Under the pieces are notes generated by a model. That model worked only from the letters and a program-made list of their open reading frames with translations, had not been told where the DNA came from and made no database searches. A DNA stretch of 6,592 nucleotides from CAIQJJ01 sp964606085 (GTDB taxonomy: Bacteria; Chloroflexota; Anaerolineae; Anaerolineales; UBA4823): positions 1-6,592 of the forward strand of contig CAZSFD010000146.1 in the NCBI GenBank assembly GCA_964606085.1, given 5' to 3'. Below are positions 1-5,740 of this stretch, piece by piece (the stretch's first letter is position 1; every line of letters starts with the position of its first letter). Both the position numbers and the translations under genes were made by a program.

Positions 1-89
1 GGGGCGCTCGTTTCGGCAATGCGCCGCGGTTCAGGCGGATGGGCCGGTTGGGGGGTGGGCTGGTTGAACAGATCAAGTTGCTGCGGCAT
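1..89 (-). CDS. N-terminus of divergent protein with QLDLF motif (partial)
   Basis: Reading the minus strand, an ATG at 89-87 opens a frame that stays open to the window edge: 29 complete codons, beginning MPQQLDLFNQPTPQP. A good ribosome binding site (AGGAG, about 7 nt upstream, near 97-101) supports this start, and a TATAAT hexamer lies further upstream. The visible part is rich in Pro and Gln and looks like a disordered N-terminal tail ahead of a domain outside the window. Residues 4-8 read QLDLF, which matches the canonical QL(S/D)LF pentapeptide that binds the DNA polymerase III beta sliding clamp. Whether it works that way here is inference. The function of the whole protein cannot be told from 29 residues. 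Confidence 0.7.
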   Translation of the reverse strand, partial: MPQQLDLFNQPTPQPAHPPEPRRIAETSA

Positions 90-123
90 GTGATTGCTCC
101 TGGTTTGAAGGCAACGCACGCCG

Positions 124-129
124 ATTATA
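124..129 (-). promoter_or_regulatory. Candidate -10 element (TATAAT) for the leftward gene
   Basis: The minus strand reads a perfect TATAAT here, 35 nt upstream of the leftward start codon at 89. That would give a 5' leader of about 25-30 nt containing the AGGAG ribosome binding site. I see no good -35 hexamer at 16-18 nt spacing. The best TTGACA-like match (TTCACA, plus-strand 166-171) is about 36 nt away, too far. The call rests on the -10 box and its position alone. Confidence 0.4.
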
Positions 130-176
130 ATTCAGACCAACCTGGAAATTTTCATCTGCTGAGGCTGTGAAACTCG

Positions 177-205
177 TTGCATTTTTCATTTAACCAGGGT
201 AAACT
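177..205 (+). promoter_or_regulatory. Candidate promoter for the cyclase operon
   Basis: TTGCAT at 177-182 and TAAACT at 200-205 are separated by 17 nt, the optimal sigma-70-type spacing. The matches are modest (3 of 6 and 4 of 6). A start near 212 would leave a leader of about 45 nt before the ATG at 257. The rest of the 90-256 intergenic region is AT-richer than the flanking genes, as expected for a divergent promoter region, and I see no other clear signal in it. Confidence 0.3.
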
Positions 206-256
206 CAGAAAAGATAGTAGCTATGGGTTTACCATCATTCTCACAAGGGGCATTTC

Positions 257-1759
257 ATGTGGCGCTTGACCGTACGCTCTCCAGACAGCGAACCTGTCGA
301 AATAGATTTACGACCCGGCACAAACAGCCTGGGCCGGTTATCGGCCAATGATGTCACCATTCGCGATATTTCGGCGTCGCGTCGCCATGCTGAAATTGTG
401 CTAGACGCGCTCAGCGACACAGCAACCATTCGCGACCTCGATAGCACCAACGGCACCTTTGTCAACCGCCAACGCATCGGCGGGACGACCAAGCTGCAAA
501 CCAACGACATCATCCGCATCGGCCAGGTGACAATCAATGTCACCCGCTCCGGAACCGGCGGCTCACCGGCCCGCCCCATCACCGGCACACATCCATTCGA
601 CCGCGAAATCCTGCTCGAATCGCTCGATCAGCACGCCATTTTGCTCTACGAAGTGGCCAGGCAATTGAACACGGTGGTCAACCTCAGCGACGCCCTGCAG
701 GCAGTGACCAAGCTAATCAGGCAGTTTATGGGGGTCGAGGGGTGTGAAGTCATTCTGGCCGAACAATTCCGCGATTCAGCCCAACTGGGCGCGGCGCAGG
801 GCCTGTTACGGCAGGCTTTGCTGCGCCGTTCGGCAGAAGTAGCCGACGACCTGAGCGCCAACGATGCCGATATCGACTCCGCCGGGCGGCGCGGCGTCAT
901 TCCCATTCGCGCCGCCATGTGCGTGCCGGTGTTGAGTGGCGAAGACGTGCTGGCCGTCCTCTACATTTACCGCACCGGCCAAAATAACCACACTTTCGAT
1001 CAACGCGACCTGCAGCTTGCCATTGCCATCAGCCACCAGACCGCTCTGACCATGCAGCGTATGTACCTCATGGAAAAGGTACGCAAAGAAGAAAACATCC
1101 ACCAGCTATTCACCCGCTTTGTGCCGCCGCAAGAGGCCGAACGGCTGATCAACGATTACATGCGCGACGGCTACCTGCCCGGCCTGCGTGAGCAGCGTGT
1201 GACCGTGCTGTTTTCCGATATTGCCGATTCGACATCCCTGGCCGAACGACTAGGCACACAGTATTTCGCCAATATCCTCAACCGCTTTTATCACGAAGCC
1301 TCTGAAACCGTCTTTCGACACGGCGGAACGATCCGCTTCCTGGGCGATGGCATCATGGCTGTTTTTCAGCAAAGCGAAACGCAGCCCGAACCCGAAGTGC
1401 AAGCCGCCCGCGCCGGCCTCGAAATTGTGCAGCAGGGCCGTTCAACCGGCTTGCTCGACCGCGATCAACGTGTCATCATTGGGGTATCCATTAATACCGG
1501 CCTGGCCATGGTCGGCTATGTTGGTACCAATGAACGCGCCGAATACACCGTGCTGGGCGATACCGTGAATGTGGCCTTCCGCATGCAAGAACATGCCCGC
1601 CCCTACCGGGTACTGGTCGGCCCGGCCACCATGGCCGCCATCGTGGGTAACTTCCAAACCCAACGCATTGGCGAAGTTTCGCTACGTGGACGCGAAAAAA
1701 CCGTACAGATTTATGAAGTTCTCCCCATTCAAACCATACTCTTTCAAAGGAATCCATGA
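257..1759 (+). CDS. FHA-GAF-class III adenylate/guanylate cyclase
   Basis: Predicted signalling enzyme of 500 residues that converts ATP (or GTP) to a cyclic nucleotide in the cytoplasm; no membrane segment is visible. Domains in order: an FHA domain (about 1-95) with G26-R27, S41-R-R-H44 and the STNGTFVN loop at 63-70, the phospho-threonine recognition signature; a GAF-like domain (about 124-270); a short helical linker (272-310); and a class III cyclase catalytic domain (about 314-490). Catalytic residues are present: metal-binding D321 (FSDI) and D364 (GDGIMAVF), T431 at the second base-contacting position (YTVLG, as in bacterial class IIIb enzymes), and N438 and R442 (VNVAFRM) for the transition state. 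The usual substrate lysine of the K-F-x-G-D motif is R360, which is odd and may affect activity or specificity. The start at 257 has AAGGGG 6 nt upstream. It is first in a tightly packed operon and its TGA overlaps the next ATG. ATP versus GTP is not settled. Confidence 0.93.
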   Translation: MWRLTVRSPDSEPVEIDLRPGTNSLGRLSANDVTIRDISASRRHAEIVLDALSDTATIRDLDSTNGTFVNRQRIGGTTKLQTNDIIRIGQVTINVTRSGTGGSPARPITGTHPFDREILLESLDQHAILLYEVARQLNTVVNLSDALQAVTKLIRQFMGVEGCEVILAEQFRDSAQLGAAQGLLRQALLRRSAEVADDLSANDADIDSAGRRGVIPIRAAMCVPVLSGEDVLAVLYIYRTGQNNHTFDQRDLQLAIAISHQTALTMQRMYLMEKVRKEENIHQLFTRFVPPQEAERLINDYMRDGYLPGLREQRVTVLFSDIADSTSLAERLGTQYFANILNRFYHEASETVFRHGGTIRFLGDGIMAVFQQSETQPEPEVQAARAGLEIVQQGRSTGLLDRDQRVIIGVSINTGLAMVGYVGTNERAEYTVLGDTVNVAFRMQEHARPYRVLVGPATMAAIVGNFQTQRIGEVSLRGREKTVQIYEVLPIQTILFQRNP

Positions 1760-2550
1760 TGAATCTGTCGAATAGTTTTCTGGAAGAAACCCTGATGATG
1801 CCGCTCAAAGATGAGAATGGCGTAACCAAATTTTTGATCGGCGCGGCGCTGATCTTTGCCGGGGGCATCATCCCCATCTTGCCAACCCTGTTTTTCCTGG
1901 GCTACCTCTATCGCATCCATCATCGCGTGGTCAACGAACAAAGCGGCCCGCTCATGCCCGAATGGGATGATTGGGGCAAGCTGCTGACCGACGGGCTGAA
2001 ATACCTGGGCGCCATGCTCATTTACCTGGCGCCCGCCCTGGTACTGATGTTCGGCGGGTATGTCGTGATGTTTGGCAGCACCTTTGGCATGGCCCTGGTC
2101 GCCGAAGCAGCCGGCAGCGACGGAGAACCGCTGGGTGTTTTGATGATGCTGGTGATGTTCGCCAGTATTGCCCTGATTATGCTGGGGGTGCTGTTGAGCC
2201 TGGTGATCGGCGTGCTGACCCCGGCCGGGCTGGTTCACATGAGCGTCAAAGATACCTTCGCGGCGGCTTTCCGGGTCAATGAGTGGGGCAAAATTATGCG
2301 CGCCAACCTGAGCGGCTACATTTTGGCCTTGCTGATCATCCTGGGCCTGACCATCATCGGCACCATGGCGGCGCAATTCCTCTATGTAACCGTCGTATTG
2401 TGCTGCCTGATGCCCTTCGTGTTGAGCGCCGTCTACTACTACATCGGCGTGGTCTCGGCCAACCTGTTTGCCGAAGCCTATCTCAAAGGCCAGGCCCGGC
2501 TCGACCAGCCGCCGGCCCAACCCATGCTCGAAGACATCCCGGTCATCTGA
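1756..2550 (+). CDS. DUF4013-like polytopic membrane protein
   Basis: Integral membrane protein of 264 residues and unknown function. Hydrophobic stretches suggest about five or six membrane segments (roughly 25-50, 82-115, 127-160, 183-210, 212-238), with both ends probably cytoplasmic. The segment GYLYRIHHRVVN followed by PLMPEWDDWGKLLTDGLK (49-83) is the hallmark I recall for the DUF4013 family: an 'R-x-x-x-x-V' helix end, then an amphipathic PEWDDW-x-x-L-x-x-DG loop. The start overlaps the cyclase stop (ATGA), with AAAGG at 1746-1750 serving either ATG 1756 or the adjacent in-frame ATG 1759, so the first Met is uncertain by one residue. DUF4013 proteins have no defined biochemical role. 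Co-translation with the cyclase and the zinc-ribbon proteins suggests a membrane partner, which is inference. Confidence 0.85.
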   Translation: MMNLSNSFLEETLMMPLKDENGVTKFLIGAALIFAGGIIPILPTLFFLGYLYRIHHRVVNEQSGPLMPEWDDWGKLLTDGLKYLGAMLIYLAPALVLMFGGYVVMFGSTFGMALVAEAAGSDGEPLGVLMMLVMFASIALIMLGVLLSLVIGVLTPAGLVHMSVKDTFAAAFRVNEWGKIMRANLSGYILALLIILGLTIIGTMAAQFLYVTVVLCCLMPFVLSAVYYYIGVVSANLFAEAYLKGQARLDQPPAQPMLEDIPVI

Positions 2551-2551
2551 C

Positions 2552-3832
2552 ATGGCCGCCTTCAACCCGCCTCCCACTTACGAACAAATCCCCTCTGCCC
2601 TGGAGGGGATTACTGTTTGGCGGCCGCAACCGAAGAAAAAAGCAGCGGCGGCCCCACAGACCTACACCTGCCCGCAATGCGGCGCAACCACCCAATTCAA
2701 CGTGGCCGCCGGCGGCGTGAAGTGCCAATACTGCGGCTACACCGCCGAAACCAAAGCCAAGACCGTTGGCAAGCGCGCCCAGGAATTTGAATTTACCGTG
2801 GAAACCTGGGAACAGGCCGAACAGGGCTGGGGCATCGAGCGGCGCGAACTGCACTGCGACACCTGCGGGGCGAACCTGGCCATAACCGAAGGCAGCCTCA
2901 CCGCCACGTGTCCGTTTTGCGCCTCCAACAAGGTCAATGTGCGCACGGCAGCCTCCGAAGCCCTGCGACCCAATGTCCTCATCCCCTTCAAAATCCAGGC
3001 CGAACAACTGCGCCCTATCGCCCAGGAATGGCTCGGCAAAGGCTGGTTTCATCCGGCCGAACTGGCCGCATCGGCCAGGGTCGAACAGTTTAGCGGCATC
3101 TACACGCCCTACTGGACCTTCGACGCCCACGTGCGCGCTCGCTGGAAGGCCGAAGTGGGCTACGAAAAAACCGAGCGCTATTACGACCACAGCGATGGCG
3201 AATGGAAAACGCGCACCGTGATCGAGTGGCGCTGGGAAGATGGCGCGATCACCCTGAACGTGGATGACCTGCTGATCAACGGCAGTTCGCGGCTGAGCAA
3301 GGTCATCCTCGAGCGCATCAAAGCCTTCAACCTGAAAGAGCTTACCGCCTACTCGCCCGATTTTTTGGCCGGCTGGCAGGCACAAGCCTACGACGTGACC
3401 CTGCCGCAGGCCTGGGAACAGGGCAAAGACATCATCCGCCAGCAAGCCAAAGAAGCCTGCCATCAAGACATCAACTCCAGCCATGTGCGCAACTTCAGCA
3501 TGAGCGCCGATTTCGCCGATGAAACCTGGCGCTACCTGCTGCTGCCCGTGTACGTGGCCGCCTACCGCTTCGAGGGCAAAACTTACCAGGTGATGGCCAA
3601 CGGGCAAACGGGCATCATCGCCGGGCAAAAACCGGTGGCGTGGTGGAAGGTATGGCTGGCTATCGCCGCCCTGGTCATCCCTGGCCTGCTGGTCTCCCTG
3701 ATCGGCCTGCCGCTGGTGCTGGTCGGTGGTTCAGGGGTGATCGTGATGGGCATTGGCGGGTTGCTGCTGGTGCCGGGCGGCATCTTCGCCTTCAAAATTT
3801 ACCAGCAAGCCGTCGCATCGGAGGCCAGTTAG
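2552..3832 (+). CDS. Membrane-anchored protein with two zinc ribbons (TFIIB-type, YdjG-like)
   Basis: Protein of 426 residues with two CxxC...CxxC zinc ribbons: C40/C43/C58/C61 and C102/C105/C120/C123. A large soluble region follows with family motifs LIPFKI (143-148), GIYTPYWTFDA (182-192), and YLLLPVYVAAYRFEGKTY (328-345) running into a VMANGQTGIIAG segment. Two membrane segments (about 368-390 and 395-415) finish the protein, giving a C-terminal hairpin anchor with the bulk in the cytosol. Databases often mislabel this family 'primosomal protein N'/replication factor Y'; no helicase motif is present. From memory, Bacillus YdjG in the PspA-linked ydj operon has a similar design. The frame extends 28 codons upstream to 2468 inside the preceding gene, but ATG 2552 sits one base after that gene's TGA and the protein motifs start after it, so coupling probably replaces a strong ribosome binding site. 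The function is unknown; a zinc-dependent membrane-complex role is inference. Confidence 0.85.
   Translation: MAAFNPPPTYEQIPSALEGITVWRPQPKKKAAAAPQTYTCPQCGATTQFNVAAGGVKCQYCGYTAETKAKTVGKRAQEFEFTVETWEQAEQGWGIERRELHCDTCGANLAITEGSLTATCPFCASNKVNVRTAASEALRPNVLIPFKIQAEQLRPIAQEWLGKGWFHPAELAASARVEQFSGIYTPYWTFDAHVRARWKAEVGYEKTERYYDHSDGEWKTRTVIEWRWEDGAITLNVDDLLINGSSRLSKVILERIKAFNLKELTAYSPDFLAGWQAQAYDVTLPQAWEQGKDIIRQQAKEACHQDINSSHVRNFSMSADFADETWRYLLLPVYVAAYRFEGKTYQVMANGQTGIIAGQKPVAWWKVWLAIAALVIPGLLVSLIGLPLVLVGGSGVIVMGIGGLLLVPGGIFAFKIYQQAVASEAS
3820..3824 (+). promoter_or_regulatory. Ribosome binding site (GGAGG) fixing the start at 3835
   Basis: A full GGAGG lies 10 nt before ATG 3835, within the last codons of the preceding gene. 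It decides the start of the second zinc-ribbon gene, whose frame is open 65 codons further upstream to 3640 with a sequence that is only the shadow of the preceding gene. Confidence 0.7.
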
Positions 3833-3834
3833 CC

Positions 3835-4953
3835 ATGAGCCGCACACCCAAAGCCGAAATCATCGCCGAGGCACAAGCCGTGTGGGGGCTGGATGTGCAG
3901 CCCGCTGGCTGCCGGGCGTGCAAAACCGCCTTTCTCGTACCCGCTGCAAGCATTGGAAAGCGCTGCCCGCACTGCGGGCGCGAGGCGCTCAAAGCGCAGC
4001 CGGCCCGCATGAGGCCCGAAGCGCCCGAACTGCTCATCCCCTTTCGCAAAACTCCCGCCGACCTGCTGCCAGCGCTGCAAGGCTTCCTGCGCCCCGTCTG
4101 GCTGCGCAGCGACGACATGAACGCCGAAAGCCTCGCCCGCCGCGCCGTGCCGATCTTCTGGCCCGAATGGCTGGTAGATGCCGATGTGACCGGTGATTGG
4201 AAGGCCGAGATGGGCTTCGATTACCAGGTGAAATCGTCGCAAGAAAATTTCAGCGGCAACCAGTGGCAGACGCGAGAAGTGTTGGAAACACGCGCCCGCT
4301 GGGAGCCGCGCCTGGGCGAAATCCACCGCCACTATGACAATATCTCGCTCCACGCCATCGAGAATCACAACTCGCTGACCGCCCAAATTGGCGAATACAA
4401 CCCCGGCGCAGCCCTCGCCTACGACCCGACCCAGGTCAAAAACGCCCTCCTGCGCATCCCCGATAACCCGCCCGAAGATGTCTGGCATGTGGCCACCAGC
4501 GAGTTGGAGCGCGCCGCAGCGCAGGAATGCAGCCAGGCGGCCCAGGCCCAGCACGTGCGCCAGTTCGTCATCCACGCCGAATACCCCAACGCCCACTGGA
4601 CACAGCGCCTCAACCCCATGTACGCCACCTTCTACACCACCGACGATGGCACGCCGCAAATGGTCTATATCAACGGGCAAAGCGGGCAGGTGGGCGGCGT
4701 GCGGCTGGCCTCGCAGAAAAAGGGCTGGCTGTGGGCGGGGGTCAGTTTGGCCGTGGCAGTGCTGGCGTTCATCTTGGGGCTGGTGTGCGCGGCGGTCGGC
4801 ACCTTCGTGCCGCCGCTGATCTGCCTGAGCGGGCTGCTGCTCGTCTTTTCGATAGGCGCGTTGATCTTTGCGATAGTCGCGGCGGCCTGGCCGTGGCGCT
4901 GGAATCAAAATCAGCCCATCAACCAATCGTCAATCGGAAGAGGAAAACCATGA
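3835..4953 (+). CDS. Divergent paralogue of the preceding protein with one zinc ribbon
   Basis: Protein of 372 residues, recognisably related to its upstream neighbour but diverged. It keeps one zinc ribbon (C26/C29/C44/C47), then LLIPFRK (66-72), a PEWLVDADVTGDWKAEMGF block (110-128) matching the neighbour's PYWTFDAHVRARWKAEVGY, an R-E-V-x-E-x-R-x-x-W stretch, and LNPMYATFYTTDDGTPQMVY (259-278) leading to NGQSGQVGG, which matches the neighbour's NGQTGIIAG. Two membrane segments (about 299-321 and 325-352) end it, so the topology is the same. The N-terminal region is shorter, with only one of the two ribbons. The gene starts 2 nt after the previous stop with a strong GGAGG, and its TGA overlaps the next ATG. 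A tandem duplication followed by specialisation, perhaps giving a heteromeric complex, is the simplest reading. Biochemical function is unknown. Confidence 0.85.
   Translation: MSRTPKAEIIAEAQAVWGLDVQPAGCRACKTAFLVPAASIGKRCPHCGREALKAQPARMRPEAPELLIPFRKTPADLLPALQGFLRPVWLRSDDMNAESLARRAVPIFWPEWLVDADVTGDWKAEMGFDYQVKSSQENFSGNQWQTREVLETRARWEPRLGEIHRHYDNISLHAIENHNSLTAQIGEYNPGAALAYDPTQVKNALLRIPDNPPEDVWHVATSELERAAAQECSQAAQAQHVRQFVIHAEYPNAHWTQRLNPMYATFYTTDDGTPQMVYINGQSGQVGGVRLASQKKGWLWAGVSLAVAVLAFILGLVCAAVGTFVPPLICLSGLLLVFSIGALIFAIVAAAWPWRWNQNQPINQSSIGRGKP
4939..4943 (+). promoter_or_regulatory. Ribosome binding site (AGAGG) for the repeat protein
   Basis: The purine-rich stretch GGAAGAGGAAAA lies just before ATG 4950, inside the 3' end of the preceding gene. 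It supports starting the repeat protein at 4950 rather than at upstream in-frame ATGs (the frame is open from 4527, but that part only overlaps the zinc-ribbon gene). Confidence 0.55.
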
Positions 4954-5351
4954 AAAAAGTATTGCTGCACAAATCTTTTGGCCTCGACCCGCTCCTGGGT
5001 CGCGTAGACGATGACGGCAAGGTCTACCAAAACGTGGATGGCTTGGGCAAACCCGACCGCTACGTGGGCCGCGTGGATGTGTCGGATGGCAAAATTTACG
5101 ATGCCAACCACACGCCCGAACGCTACGCCGGGCGCGTCGAAGCCGACGGCAAGGTCTACCAGGCCGAATTCGGCCCCGATGAATACCTGGGCCGGGTGGA
5201 GGAAGATGGCAAGTGCTTTCACCATAAGCGCCTGGCCCGCGACGAGTACATGGGCCATATCGAGCAGATGGATAATATCTACCTGGGTGGAGCCGCATTT
5301 TTACTCCTGATTTTGCCAGCCTGGCAGAAAGCGCAGAAAAAAGATGAGTGA
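4950..5351 (+). CDS. Small protein of five GRV-x-x-DGKVY repeats with a hydrophobic C-terminus
   Basis: Protein of 133 residues built almost wholly from about five repeats of 20-23 residues, each centred on a G-R-V-[DE]-x-D-G-K-[VI]-Y core, with cores starting at G17, G40, G61, G81 and a degenerate G102 (GHIEQMDNIY). The linkers between units carry a loose P-[DE]-x-Y-[VAL] pattern. Alternating polar and hydrophobic residues with a central D-G turn suggest a string of beta hairpins, like MORN or WG repeats in style but matching neither motif. Residues 111-125 (YLGGAAFLLLILPAW) form a short hydrophobic stretch that may be a weak membrane anchor or a hydrophobic cap, followed by a Lys-rich tail. 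The start overlaps the previous stop (ATGA) and the last codons overlap the next gene by 8 nt. I do not recognise a named family; a scaffold or ligand-binding role is a guess. Confidence 0.8.
   Translation: MKKVLLHKSFGLDPLLGRVDDDGKVYQNVDGLGKPDRYVGRVDVSDGKIYDANHTPERYAGRVEADGKVYQAEFGPDEYLGRVEEDGKCFHHKRLARDEYMGHIEQMDNIYLGGAAFLLLILPAWQKAQKKDE
4995..5288 (+). repeat. Tandem coding repeats in the GRV-DGKVY protein
   Basis: The five protein repeats (residues 16-113) are still visible in the DNA. The 17-nt string GACGGCAAGGTCTACCA occurs exactly twice, at 5013-5029 (unit 1) and 5145-5161 (unit 3). Units are spaced 60-69 nt apart. Conservation between non-adjacent units suggests duplication within the gene rather than chance. 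Confidence 0.75.
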
Positions 5352-5586
5352 ACGCCTGTTTACCGAAGCCGAATTACGCCTGTACAATGGCGATGACCGC
5401 CCTGAAATCTACCTCGCCTACGATGGCATCGTCTACGATGTAACCGACTGCCCCCACTGGCGCAGCGGTATGCACGAAGGCGTGCATTTTCCGGGGCAAG
5501 ATTTATCTGGCGAAATGGTTGACGCCCCGCACGACGAGGATGTATTCACCCATCCTTGTGCTAAAATCGTCGGTAAACTACTTTGA
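5344..5586 (+). CDS. Cytochrome b5-like heme-binding protein
   Basis: Small soluble protein of 80 residues matching the short prokaryotic cytochrome b5-like heme/steroid-binding family, which is typically about 75-85 residues. Signatures: an acidic-hydrophobic FTEAELRLYNG start, IYLAYDGIVYDVTD (22-35), the HFPGQDL motif (48-54) in the position of the classic HPGG heme ligand loop, and APH (61-63) followed by a C-terminal KIVGKL helix end. H48 and H63 are the likely axial heme ligands; H44 and H70 are alternatives. There is no signal peptide, so it should be cytoplasmic. It overlaps the repeat protein by 8 nt and lacks a strong ribosome binding site, so it is probably made by coupled translation. 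Electron transfer or heme/redox sensing is the family expectation. The partner here is unknown. Its TGA overlaps an 11-bp palindrome. Confidence 0.85.
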   Translation: MSERLFTEAELRLYNGDDRPEIYLAYDGIVYDVTDCPHWRSGMHEGVHFPGQDLSGEMVDAPHDEDVFTHPCAKIVGKLL

Positions 5587-5594
5587 CAGTGTCA
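5584..5594. repeat. 11-bp palindrome over the stop codon
   Basis: TGACA-G-TGTCA is a perfect palindrome whose first three bases are the TGA stop of the cytochrome b5-like gene. Its TGTCAC half (5590-5595) is mirrored by GTGACA at 5693-5698, so it may also be the outer arm of the larger inverted repeat between them. Confidence 0.5.
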
Positions 5595-5611
5595 CATCAG
5601 GTAAATTCGCT

Positions 5612-5675
5612 GGTTGAGCCTGTCGAAACCAGCCTGTTCTCATGGGCAAATTTGTTGGTTTCGACAGGCTCAACC
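5612..5675. repeat. Perfect 20-bp inverted repeat (long hairpin)
   Basis: Arms 5612-5631 and 5656-5675 are perfectly complementary over 20 bp (core GTTGAGCCTGTCGAAAC on the left and its reverse complement on the right), separated by 24 nt. A T opposite G at 5611/5676 could add a wobble pair in RNA. The element sits 26 nt past the operon's last stop codon. There is no T-run after the right arm, so it is not a classic intrinsic terminator, though a hairpin this stable could protect or end the operon mRNA. From memory, the string TTCGACAGGCTCAACC is a common intergenic repeat in many environmental bacterial genomes, so this is likely one copy of a dispersed palindromic element. Confidence 0.85.
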
Positions 5676-5714
5676 GACGGCTACACGTAAAAGTGACATT
5701 GCCAAACTACAAAC

Positions 5715-5740
5715 GTAAGGCGAGATAAATATCGCCTTAC
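5715..5740. repeat. 9-bp dyad, possible operator or hairpin
   Basis: GTAAGGCGA (5715-5723) and TCGCCTTAC (5732-5740) are perfect inverted copies around an AT-rich 8-nt centre, GATAAATA. No T-run follows. It lies 22 nt before the next start codon and overlaps the only plausible -10-like bases in this gap (GATAAA at 5724-5729, 19 nt after TTGCCA at 5699-5704). It could be an operator for a dimeric regulator, a leader hairpin, or another dispersed palindromic repeat. Confidence 0.65.

Noticed and set aside
166..181. CRP-like site TGTGA-N6-TTGCA upstream of the cyclase gene
   Set aside because: The left half is perfect, but the right half matches TCACA at only 3 of 5 bases. Auto-regulation by cAMP would be attractive, but this level of match is expected by chance.
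1744..2577. Long open frame on the minus strand (about 277 codons), rich in His, Gln and Gly
   Set aside because: It is the antisense of the membrane protein gene. Its composition is the typical shadow of hydrophobic, GC-rich codons, and it has no recognisable motif.
2543..3628. Long open frame on the minus strand (about 361 codons)
   Set aside because: It is antisense to the two-ribbon zinc protein, which has clear domain motifs and fits the operon. The minus frame shows only low-complexity Gly/His/Ala runs.
2552..3832. Primosomal protein N' (PriA) helicase
   Set aside because: This label is often attached to the family because of the zinc ribbons, but no Walker A/B or helicase motif is present and the protein ends in two membrane helices.
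3829..4926. Long open frame on the minus strand (about 365 codons)
   Set aside because: It is antisense to the second zinc-ribbon gene, whose motifs and ribosome binding site establish the plus strand as coding.
5583..5607. Perfect TTGACA (5583-5588) followed by TAAATT (5602-5607) as a promoter
   Set aside because: The spacer is only 13 nt, too short for sigma-70, and the TTGACA is made up of the b5 stop codon and the adjacent palindrome.
5612..5675. Classic rho-independent terminator for the six-gene operon
   Set aside because: The stem is long and stable, but the loop is 24 nt and no U-tract follows the right arm. A role in ending or protecting the mRNA remains possible, but not as a textbook terminator.
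5584..5740. CRISPR array
   Set aside because: The repeats are inverted rather than direct, differ from each other, and have no regular spacers.
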